Positions 42,788 through 51,838 of a DNA stretch of 64,000 bases are shown one piece after another. The notes beneath the pieces were generated by a model. The model saw only the letters and a program-made list of their open reading frames with translations. It had not been told where the DNA came from and did no database searches. The position numbers and the translations under genes were made by a program. Source of the stretch: Utricularia gibba (Eukaryota > Streptophyta > Magnoliopsida > Lamiales > Lentibulariaceae); assembly GCA_002189035.1 (NCBI GenBank), contig NEEC01000002.1:6347001-6411000 (forward strand), read 5' to 3'. Positions within the stretch are counted from its first letter, which is position 1, and every line of letters starts with the position of its first letter.

Positions 42788-45163
42788 GTTACAAAGATGA
42801 AGTAGAGTTGTGATCGGTTAAACCGAAACCGACTGGTTCAGAATTGAAGGGTTTTCTCGAACCATCAGTTCATAAACCGTGATTTGTTATAGATTTCAAT
42901 TTTTGTTTTAGTTCAAAACTGGATTTTTATACCTTGAATTGAAACGAAATTGGATGGTATTGATATTTTCATAACGGTTGTTAATAATATTTATAAATAA
43001 TCTTGAAAAATAAAGAATATTTTTTAAACATTCATATAAACGGTTATAGGTGTCTGAAAAACACTATCGTTTATTTAAATATTTTTCTAAACTTCCATAA
43101 TAGCACCATTTTTGTTGTAATGTGAAAACTTGAAAATTAATCTCTATTTTTCAGTAATATTTCTTACATATTTAACGTTTAATGATATGTGGGTGCCTAT
43201 AAGTACATAAATCAACAGTTCATCAATTTAGAACCGTGATTTTCCAATTTCAAATATCTCTAACGTATCCAAAACCATATGATTTCGGTTCTAAAACCGG
43301 ACTGTACGGACACTCAGATTTCCAAGGCTCTAAGCTGAAGCATGATTAGTCAGGAGGGTGAGGCGCGCTGTGGAGGGTTAGAGTTTCCGTTCCTCCCAAC
43401 TTGACTTTTGGCTTCCCAGCAGTGCCTTGTGCTGACTGCCGCCGCCACTGCCCGCCAATTCAGAAATACCGCCAGTTCACAAAGATCTGCATCTTCTTGT
43501 CGGGACATGAAAGATCCATCATCATTTTGGACAGTAGCATAGCATCCATAACGGCTCTCTGGTTTGGAAAGTGGTGAGTGCGGCGGCAACCAAGTGGAAG
43601 GACACACGAATAGGGAAAGAAGAAAGCAGCCACGCCCACGCCCACGCCCAGAGTCATCATCCACATTCCAACATTAAGACAGCGCCGGATCAGGTCCCCA
43701 TGATTGGTTATTGTTGAAATTTAGGATAGGATTCATTATTTGTGATTTACGATTTATTATATATTTGATTATATTACTTTCATTTTCTAATGTGTTATTG
43801 TATATTCTAATAATCATCTTTAAATTGAATTAGTCTTTGATCCGATTAAGACTTATTTTTTTTTTGTGTGATTGTAGATAATGTTAAGAGTCTGTCGATT
43901 TAATTTTTGTCCACTAACGCAAGGGCCATGGCTGGTCGACGCGTAGATAACAACTACAAGTCACCAGCATTTAGGTTACGTGAATCCACCCACCCGCTTG
44001 GTTGAATCACCAAGCCCACCAAATGGAAACATCAACGTTGCCGATCGGTTGCCCCGATGAGAATAAAAAATGTTTAATTTATTTAGTTTTACAAAACTGA
44101 AAGTGTTTGATAATATAGCTTCATTCATTATTTGTATTTAAATAAACACAAAATAAAAATAAAAGGAAACATGGAAAAAAAAAAAAACTTAACGAGTGAA
44201 TACCTTGTAATGAGTATTTTGCAAGTGTTTCAAAAATGCGACAATTAAGAGTAAGAGTAGGAACCTAGGGATAATATACCATATTGGTTATTAACGGAGC
44301 ACACAGCATATTTAAATACATAGATATTTTTAATTTTATATGATACATTTTATTTAAAAAATAAAAAAAAACATAAAATTATGAAAATTAAATGTTTAAA
44401 ACGAATAATATTATTTAAAATATAACATAGATACTGATATTTGGTATCATCAATACACGCACACTGAATACTATTGATTTCCAGTGAATTTTAATTCTAC
44501 AAAGACTTGCGAAATAATATGATCAATTAATGAAGAAGTGAACCCTCGGACATGAAAATGGGCCGAGTCAGCAACTGGGTCCACATCATGATCCAGAGAA
44601 CTTGAATTTTTGTATTCGAAGTTTTGAATCCTCTGAATGCACCCCACGTGACTCTGTGGTGGAATGCAGATGGAAGCTTCTAGATGGACGAAACCAGAGT
44701 TGCCTCATCATTATCCCAGTAATTCAAATCTTCAAATTTTTTTCAAAAACCCTGGTGTTTGGTGCACTCTTTTAATTCTTCAAAAAAAAAAAGAAAAAAG
44801 ATATTCACACCCCAATTTCTATTACAAAATTCCTTTTTCTATGTATTTTAAATAAATTTAATAAATGTAAAATAATATTGGGATAATATAAAATTTGGAA
44901 GAATTGGGGCCACGAATCAGCCACGACACACTGAAAAAGAACTTGAGAAACTTGTCTTGTTCTGGGACACACATGATTCAGGGGAACTCGAGAAATGAAC
45001 GTATCAGCCTTATCCTTCACAGGCATGGCATGAGAGAGGGAAGGGAAGGTGGCGCCATTAATGGTGCTCAATCCCCCGTCTTTTAAGTACTCCCTCGTGC
45101 CTGTTTTCACTAGAGGCCAAGGCCCTTTTTGGTGTCTTGCTTTACGAGGAGGCTACAGATCAG
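42788..45163. other. 2.4-kb spacer, mostly AT-rich, repeat fragments
   Basis: Bases 42815-43300 contain GGTT/AACC-rich words (for example GGTTAAACCGAAACCGACTG) resembling decayed transposon sequence. A 68-codon minus frame at 43460-43666 starts at an ATG and includes a CCCACG hexamer repeat coding Gly-Val; I do not recognise it and give it no gene call. 43700-44540 is AT-rich. 45000-45163 should hold the promoter and leader of the PMI1-like gene. Confidence 0.45.
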
Positions 45164-47327
45164 ATGGCGGATGCGTTCAGCTCCGACTACATCCCTAGGA
45201 GAAACGCCTCTCTGGTTCTCCCCAGACGCCATGTTTCAAGCGCTGAGGATGTAGTCTCCGACCGGGGGTGAGATCCTCGCGGATGTCGACGTCTTCGTTG
45301 AGTGCGCGCGGCCGGTGGGCGGAGGAGGATGGTGGTGAGGGAGAAGGGGGTGGGGAGGTCAAGGCGGAGAAGAGGGGGATTTGGAACTGGAAACCGATCA
45401 GGGCGCTCGCGCACTTGACGATGCAGAAGCTAGGGTGTTTGTTCACCGTCGACGTCATCGCCGTTCAGTCTCTGCCGCCCTCGATGAACGGTTGGCGTCT
45501 CGCTGTTAGTGTGAGGAAGAAGGAGACTAGAGATGGATCTGTGCAGACAATGGCTGCGAGAGTCTCCGATGGAGCTGCTGATTTTGAAGAGACTTTGTTC
45601 GTCAAGTGTAACGTCTACTTCTCCCCGGCGGCGGGTTCAACGTGAAGTTCGAACCACGCCCGTTTCTAATTTACGCCGTCGCGCTTGACTCGCCGGAGCT
45701 CGATTTCGGCCGGGGTTCTGTGGATTTGAGTTCACTGATTCAGGAATCCATAGCTAAAACCTTTGAAGGAACAAGAATCGCGAAATGGGATAAAAAATTC
45801 AATCTCTCTGGCGCAGCTGAAGGAGGAGAGCTCGTTCTGAGACTAGGCTTTCAGTTCATGGAAAGAGATGGGGGATTTCGGATACATACCCAGAAACCGG
45901 CGGCGAAAACTGCTCACAGACATTCGAGAAAATCCTTCAGTTTACCTTTTCGAAGGTTTTCCTTTCAGAAACTTGAGGAAATAGTGGAGGAGAACGACTT
46001 CCCCAGGTACGATATCGCAGATATCGGAGTGGAGGCTGAGGAGAATTATTCCGACAAGGCATCTGTTTCCAGTGAAGTTGTTAAGGAAGTTGTCAGAGAC
46101 CAGTTCTATGCATCTGAACTTGACTCCATCGCTATGCAGATCAAAGCTCTGAAGACTGTAGTGGGGACCTCAGATGAAAACAGATCTCCATCGCCCACAC
46201 TGGATGCAGATGAAGATAAGGTGACCAGAAGGTTTCTTAAGCTCCTTGAAGATGTGAAGACACTTGCAGTAAACGAAGAAGAAGAACATGAGGTAAAGTC
46301 ACCGAAGAAGGAAGAGGATAAAGGTGGCTTTTTTGTGCCTGATTTGGGAAAAGGATTGGGATGCGTTGTTCAGACAAGAAACGGAGGTTTCTTGGTGGCT
46401 ATGAATCCGTTTGGAACTCCGGTGGAGGGACAAGATAACACAAGACTGGCAATGCAGTTGTCTAAGCCGCTGGTGATTCAATCGGAAAATGCCTCTGGTT
46501 TACAGATTTTCCGGCAAATGGTGAAACTTGGGCTGGAGCAATTCACAGCTGAGATATTGAACACGATGCCTGTTGATGAGCTGGTTGGGAAAACAGCGGA
46601 TCAAGTGGCGTTTGAAGGCATTGCGTCGGCAATCATCGCCGGAAGGAACAAGGAAGGAGCGAGCTCAAGCGCCGCACGCACCATCGACGCCGTGAGATCG
46701 ATGGCAACCGCGATGAACGCCGCCCGGAAACAGGGAACCGCAACTGGGATTTTGAATCCCGACGAGATTTTACCGTTTGCGGTGCAGATAATCGAGACCA
46801 TGGCGGTGAATTCCCTGAAAATCCAAGCGGAAACCGCGGAAACAGAAGCTCCATCGATCGATTCCTCAGATTCGATTTCCGATCATCGCCCCTTTTCCGC
46901 AACCACACTGGAAGATTGGATCAAAGAGAACGATTTTTCCTCAAACGCGATAACAATCGCGGCGGTGATCCGGCTCCGCGACCCAATGAGGGAGTACGAG
47001 GCTATCGGGGACCGATGATCCTGGTAGTTGAGGCCGCTGCCGCCGGCGAAGGCGAACCAGATGAAGAGAGGAAATATAAACTGGTGGGTGTCGAATTGGG
47101 GGAGTGAAGATACGGAGTTCAGAGATTAAAAGCTCGTGGGACGGCGAGAAGGAGAAGCTGACGGCGTTGCAGTGGCTGGTAGCCAACGGGTTAGTGAAAA
47201 CCGGGAGGAGAGGGAAACGGCCGCCGGCGGCCAAAAGGAACGACATCTTTTGGAGCATGGCGGCGCGTGTAGCGGGGACGCATGGCAGAAGCCGAACAGA
47301 GACGGCGATATTATCTTCACCCACTGA
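45164..47327 (+). CDS. PMIR: PLASTID MOVEMENT IMPAIRED 1-related protein (NT-C2 domain)
   Basis: An intronless gene of 722 residues once five single-base losses are allowed. The N-terminus is MADAFSSDYIPRRNASLVL. The NT-C2 (EEIG1/EHBP1) domain follows with LAHLTMQKLGCLFTVDVIAV, GWRLAVSVRKKETRDGSVQT, FEETLFVKCNVYFSPAAG and VKFEPRPFLIYAVALDSPEL. After a variable acidic middle come the conserved PMI1 blocks GGFFVPDLGKGLGCVVQTRN, LQIFRQMVKLGLEQFTAEIL, DQVAFEGIASAIIAGRNKEG, GILNPDEILPFAVQIIETMA and LTALQWLVANGLVKTG, ending KPNRDGDIIFTH. PMI1 relatives control chloroplast and nucleus positioning through actin. Frame breaks sit at G runs 45264-45268, 45633-45635, 47007-47010, 47098-47102 and 47274-47277; one G at each restores conserved sequence and a length divisible by three. 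No other lesion is seen, so a working gene is likely. Confidence 0.9.
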
Positions 47328-47426
47328 AACATGAACTGAATTCCACCCAACTCCGTTTGTTTATCTGGAGGCGCGTAGCTTGGCATCGGCTTCTTCTGCT
47401 TTCGCATAATTGATAATTAATACAAT

Positions 47427-47455
47427 TAAGAAAATTAAGAAAATTAAGAAAATCT
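47427..47455. repeat. AAGAAAATT minisatellite
   Basis: About three tandem copies of AAGAAAATT lie in the short spacer between the PMI1-like stop and the DUF2358 start. Confidence 0.8.
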
Positions 47456-47551
47456 GTTTAATTAATTGCACAATTAAGAAGGCATTAGAGAACCGCATCG
47501 TATACTCATCTGGATATTCCCCGCTCCTCAGAATCCTTACATCGGCTGAAA

Positions 47552-48202
47552 ATGCAGGGGATCTCCAGCAACACGTGGCGGCATCTGCCGCCGCAGCTCT
47601 TCGACGCTCGTCCTCGAAGAATCAGTCGCCTCCGGCGCTGCTCCGCGTCGTCCCCCGAAACACGAACGCCGATTCTACTGAAGATCGCCGTCGGAGGCGC
47701 GACGCAGCTCCTCGAAGTGTTCTCACGCGGCGCTCAAAGAAGCCAACCTCAAGAACTGGAGTACGAAGCCAAAAGTGTGGACGACGTGGTTTCGATCATC
47801 AGATCCGATTACGATAGAAATTACTTCGTCACCGGCCAATTCACAAGCTCAATCTACGCAGCCGACTGCAAATTCGTAGATCCGACGATCGAGTTTCGAG
47901 GTAGGGAAATATACAGCCGAAATCTAGGTTTTCACGTGCCTTTTCTGGAGAATCCATCGATTGAGTTGAGAACACTGGACAAGAAGAGTGATTCGAACGG
48001 TGAATTCATCGTTGCTTCCTGGAGGTTAATCACCTGCATCAGATTTCCTTGGAAACCAGTGGTGCGCGTCGACGGTAGAACAGTATACAAGTTAGATGAA
48101 GGATTCAGAATCGTACGGCACGCCGAGGAATGGGAGATTTCCGCCATCGAAGCTATCGCTCAGCTTTTCAGTCCGGGAACAAGACCCCCTCCCCAGGCGT
48201 AG
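47552..48202 (+). CDS. DUF2358 family protein, probably plastid
   Basis: A single-exon frame of 216 residues. The N-terminus is rich in Arg and Ser and poor in acids (WRHLPPQLFDARPRRISRL), like a chloroplast transit peptide. From about residue 75 comes the DUF2358 domain, an NTF2-like fold: VDDVVSIIRSDYDRNYFVTG, YAADCKFVDPTIEFRGRE, YSRNLGFHVPFLENPSIELR, then FIVASWRLITCIRFPWKPVV and TVYKLDEGFRIVRHAEEWEI. Members are conserved in cyanobacteria, algae and plants without known activity. The start lies only 224 bases after the PMI1-like stop, so the two genes are tightly packed head to tail. ATG 47552 is the first in frame before the transit-like region. The gene is undamaged. Confidence 0.88.
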   Translation: MQGISSNTWRHLPPQLFDARPRRISRLRRCSASSPETRTPILLKIAVGGATQLLEVFSRGAQRSQPQELEYEAKSVDDVVSIIRSDYDRNYFVTGQFTSSIYAADCKFVDPTIEFRGREIYSRNLGFHVPFLENPSIELRTLDKKSDSNGEFIVASWRLITCIRFPWKPVVRVDGRTVYKLDEGFRIVRHAEEWEISAIEAIAQLFSPGTRPPPQA

Positions 48203-48681
48203 CTCCCGGTAAATGGATCAGGCCGATGGCGGAAGTTTCACTTGGGCCCAATACAAAAGCCCATCATTTTGGAGCCACGGCCCATAAAATACCCTTTCAG
48301 TGACACACACAATTGAACAAAAATCGAAAAATGTACTAATTTTTATAAAAGGATAGTTGGTGCTTCATTATCCTATTCGGAAATTAGGAGTTCAAATCGG
48401 CTGCTATTTCAGCATCAACATCCCCACCGGAATGGGACGCCGTGGCGGTCGTAAAGTCTTTTCAATTTTGGCAAATGCATCGCATCATGGTGGAGTATTC
48501 GCAAGAATTGAAATATCTACATTTGTAAAATACGCAAAATGATACCACGAATCCCAATCCCGGTGCCCTAATAGGCATGATTAACAGCAAGCACCACGAC
48601 TAACGGAAATACGACGGGACGACGGGGCGGCGACTTGCGCAACCACTCTACTTGCCATCTCCGGCTCAAACAAGATCAATT
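48203..48681. other. Spacer between DUF2358 and SAUR genes
   Basis: Two convergent 3' ends. GGGCCC and GGCCCA words lie near 48224-48290. No coding sequence is recognised. Confidence 0.5.
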
Positions 48682-49080
48682 TTAGTGGAGGAGTGGGCGG
48701 GAATCCGTAGAAATCCGCAATTCGCTTCTGATCCCCAATCGGCACATCCTCTGCAACTCCTTGATTCCTGTAGCCTCCGTGCGATCGAGATGCCGGATGA
48801 GTTCAGCGAAAGAATCCTCGTCGCAGGGGATCGCCAGAGGGCCGGAATTCGTGAATCCGTACTCCTCTTCCGCTTTATCGAGTAGCTTCGCGAAAAGAGG
48901 ATGATTCAAGTACGTTGCCCGCACTACGAATCTCCGCCGGCTGGATCCGACAGCCACCACGATATGCCCCGGCGGGACCCCCGGAGGTGCATGGGAGGCA
49001 GACGCAGCCGATTTCTTTCTCCACCGGAGCATAACCTGCCGGAGACGGACGATGCGTCGAACGTTTCCGCACGGAGACAT
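48682..49080 (-). CDS. SAUR: SAUR family auxin-responsive protein
   Basis: An intronless 132-residue frame from ATG 49080. A basic N-terminus (RRIVRLRQVMLRWRKK) precedes the SAUR domain: PPGHIVVAVGSSRRRFVVRA, YLNHPLFAKLLDKAEEEYGF, and PLAIPCDEDSFAELIRHLDR. SAUR proteins inhibit PP2C.D phosphatases and so activate plasma-membrane H+-ATPases during cell expansion (known for the family). The absence of introns and the length are typical. A TATA box lies 47-54 bases upstream of the ATG. The C-terminal tail (RISTDSRPLLH) is variable in the family. The gene is undamaged. Confidence 0.93.
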   Translation of the reverse strand: MSPCGNVRRIVRLRQVMLRWRKKSAASASHAPPGVPPGHIVVAVGSSRRRFVVRATYLNHPLFAKLLDKAEEEYGFTNSGPLAIPCDEDSFAELIRHLDRTEATGIKELQRMCRLGIRSELRISTDSRPLLH

Positions 49081-49126
49081 TTTGCGAGTCAAGGGATCGT
49101 CGCAAAAAACGTGGGTTAGTCGGGGG

Positions 49127-49134
49127 GTTATATA
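49127..49134 (-). promoter_or_regulatory. SAUR TATA box
   Basis: The minus strand reads TATATAAC just upstream of the SAUR start codon. The spacing implies a very short 5' UTR. Confidence 0.5.
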
Positions 49135-50313
49135 CGGCGATGATTGTTAGTGAAGGGTAATTTCGTCTTTCCCCGTTTCATTTTCGAATGAGCCGCCGAA
49201 AAAGGCTACATTTCGTTTTGCTCTTTTATTAATTTATAAGGACTTTGTCTGAAAAGGACATTGCTTCTGGACGCAGCACCCACAGTCAAGTTTGGCAGAA
49301 CATCCCTAACATCAACATAAATAAAATTAATAATAAAAACGATCAATTTATTCACATGTTACAAGATGATCAGATTTTTGAGTTGGATCGTGCGTGCGGT
49401 TCCATCCACTAGTTTCATCCTACCAGGAGTAGAGAAAACATCAAACAAGCATGAAAATGTGTCATTCCTGAAGCCTGCATACACTTGGCAACATCCATGA
49501 AATGGTTTTGAAAACAACGGGAAGATGCACATGGGAGGCACAGGTATCATTGCTTTCCAGAGCCAGGTCACATGACATGTTCATCCCTCCAAAACCAGGC
49601 CACATAGCAAGCAGGTTTATGTTCATTTGAGGAAAATGTAAAACCATGAGATAATACGAGGAGTCATAACCCACTGCCTAGTCAAAGGAAAAGAGATTTT
49701 GTGGGCAGCCTGATCATGCATGAACAGCAACAATGATTGCTACATGTGGTTCCAGCATGAAAATCCGACAAGGGCATTCGTGCTTTCGGCTCTCCAACAT
49801 TATGTATAAAGCATGGACTTCAACCAATGACAAGGGTCCCCACAGCATGTGCAGATGACAAACATAAAACACCAATGTTTGGAAGGACAAACTAGCAGAC
49901 ATATACGATCATGGTATGATTTCAAAAGAAAAGAAAAGAAAGGAAGAGAGGGCATAGCATAGTGGATACCTTACCACCATCAATAGCGTCAATCCAAGCC
50001 AACCGTCTACCACATCATCATAAAAGGCATTGTCAACATTCGATGTAGGATGCGTATTACAGAAATGTATGGTGAATAAATACTAGTAAGAAGTTAAAAG
50101 CAGATTCTAGAACAGTTACACTGAATAGATTTGGTAATAATTTTTTGAAAGGGTAGTAAATACAGATCCACCAAACGGGCAGCAGCTGCAAATGAAAATA
50201 CGAAACGGAGCCACCACAAGGAGGTTCCCTACTGGAATCAAAACTTATGAAATTCAACCATTTTGAACTATATAAATCAGTAACGATCAAGAAAAATGTG
50301 GTGCTGCCGCATC
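49135..50313. other. 1.2-kb region without a recognised gene
   Basis: Moderate GC content with several short open frames on the minus strand, but no motif I recognise. It should include the RPA43 3' UTR and the distal SAUR promoter. An AAAAG-rich purine tract lies near 49925-49950. Confidence 0.45.
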
Positions 50314-50440
50314 GCACCTCAGTCCTGCACTCCTCTCCTTTTGACTGAATTCTTGTTCTTTGACTTTGTGAGATGCAAATGTATGGCACCTCAGTCCTGC
50401 ACTCTTTTCCTTTTGACTGAATCCTTGTTCTCTGACTTTT
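50314..50440. repeat. 72-bp tandem duplication spanning the RPA43 stop codon
   Basis: Two similar units start at 50314 and 50386, each beginning GCACCTCAGTCCTGCACTC and continuing through CCTTTTGACTGAATYCTTGT and TCTTTGACTTT or TCTCTGACTTT. The right unit is the last coding part and stop of RPA43 on the minus strand; the left copy lies in its 3' UTR and repeats the stop. Confidence 0.9.
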
Positions 50441-51653
50441 CATCTTTGTCATCCTCCCTTGTTCTCTTATTTGTTGCTCTGCTTGATCAATCAAAGCAAT
50501 GAGTATTTGAAGGATTACAAATCAATATGTATCTCCAAGAAAGTTTTCAATGCAATTAGCTCAAAGTAGTGACCTATCAGCTTGAGACCATTGAGCCACA
50601 TGCCTATCTAGCCATTCAGAGTTTCCAGTGTTGCTAGGAATCATGCTTCCTGTTATATGAAGCATCTCTCCATCGAAACTGCAGTTCGTACATGTAAACA
50701 TTTCACTTACAGAATTACTGAAAGGTCATCAAAATGAGATACTATGGTCTTGAGTTCTGCTTCAGATATCAACTTGCATTTATAAAAACGACACCTCTTC
50801 ACTTCAAAACGGATGGGGCTTCCAACTTTTATCATGTGCTTCTTGAAAGTCTGGCTAATGAACGCATGCTTGGAATTTCTTTCCTGTCCACGTTTCTGCA
50901 GAGGTATACAAAAAAAAAAAAAATGAATCACCAGCCATCTTTGTTCAAGAATCTGAAACTTTGACTCGAGAGGGCTTCGTCTGTATAAGCCTACCTTCTT
51001 TACAATGCAATGCTTAAGATCCTCCCGAATGTCTTCATCTAAAATAGATGCCCAGGCAAACCCAAGAACTTCGGCACAAACTGCTGAGCGTGTAACCTTA
51101 ACTACCTTGCCCTCTGTCAAATATTAAAGCTTGAGAATCAAACACTGATTTTCGCCCAACAACTAACATAAATCTTTTCCTTCACATCCAAAACCTTTGC
51201 CCTAAGTTCTCGGAGGAAGCTAAAAAGGAAAACTGCTATGCTACCTAGCAGCATGCCAGAAGTTGGATTGAAAACAACAAATTTAGCTTTCAATCTCACG
51301 CCAAAGTATGGTTCAACTCCCGGAAGAATCTTAGCTAGTTTACTGCAACAAACGGGATCGTAAGCCAAAATTACTCCCTCCAGAATCTCATTATACCTGC
51401 AAAAAGGACGGAAGGAGCATTCAAGCACTCCACAAACGCCAAATTCATCGCCACAATCTCCAACTGGAACTAACAACATACACAACAAAGAATAGTTGAC
51501 TTAAAAGCAAAACAGCCGCAAGCAAGGCGATGCGAGTGCTTACGTAAACATGATGGAGGTTAACTCGCCATGGATGGCATCATTCACACAATTGGCTTTC
51601 GAAGGATGCAAATAAACCACTAGATTAGCTTCGCATTCTTTCGAACCTTCCAT
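50391..51653 (-). CDS. RPA43: DNA-directed RNA polymerase I subunit RPA43
   Basis: Six exons: 51544-51653, 51245-51396, 50995-51113, 50795-50895, 50574-50678 and 50391-50478, giving 224 residues with every phase consistent. The N-terminal tip domain reads VVYLHPSKANCVNDAIHGEL, YNEILEGVILAYDPV, and KILPGVEPYFGVRLKAKFVV. An OB-like domain follows (EGKVVKVTRSAVCAEVLGFA, IREDLKHCIVKK, HMIKVGSPIRFEVKSFDGEM, GSMIPSNTGNSEWL), then a Lys/Asp-rich tail ending in SVKRKRVQD. RPA43 forms the stalk of RNA polymerase I and contacts the initiation factor RRN3/TIF-IA for rRNA transcription (family knowledge). The donor AG/GTGTCG at 50794 was chosen because it yields the conserved VKSFDGE; reading through gives an unrelated tail. 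The promoter has a telo-box and site II elements. The gene is undamaged. Confidence 0.92.
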
Positions 51654-51736
51654 CCACGGTCGTCCGTCGGAACTCGAATCACCGAACTCCGTCCAGCAAC
51701 CGAATGATGAACGTGTGTTACAGACATCTACAAAGA

Positions 51737-51838
51737 AAACCCTAAATCAATGAAATTGGGTATGTGGGCTTGGACGAGATATTCAAATCTTGGGCTGCGG
51801 TTTCTTCCCCATAGCAACGCCAAGCCTGGTTCTGGGCC
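51737..51838 (-). promoter_or_regulatory. Telo-box plus site II elements of the RPA43 promoter
   Basis: A telo-box AAACCCTAA lies at 51737-51745, with TGGGCT at 51765-51770 and 51791-51796 and TGGGCC at 51833-51838. This telo-box and site II (TGGGCY) pairing is the known TCP-responsive signature of plant ribosomal protein and ribosome-biogenesis promoters. It lies 84-185 bases upstream of the RPA43 ATG, fitting co-regulation with ribosome production. Confidence 0.7.

Noticed and set aside
42815-43300. Complete transposon
   Set aside because: GGTT/AACC-rich words look transposon-derived, but I found no terminal repeats, target duplication or coding remnant.
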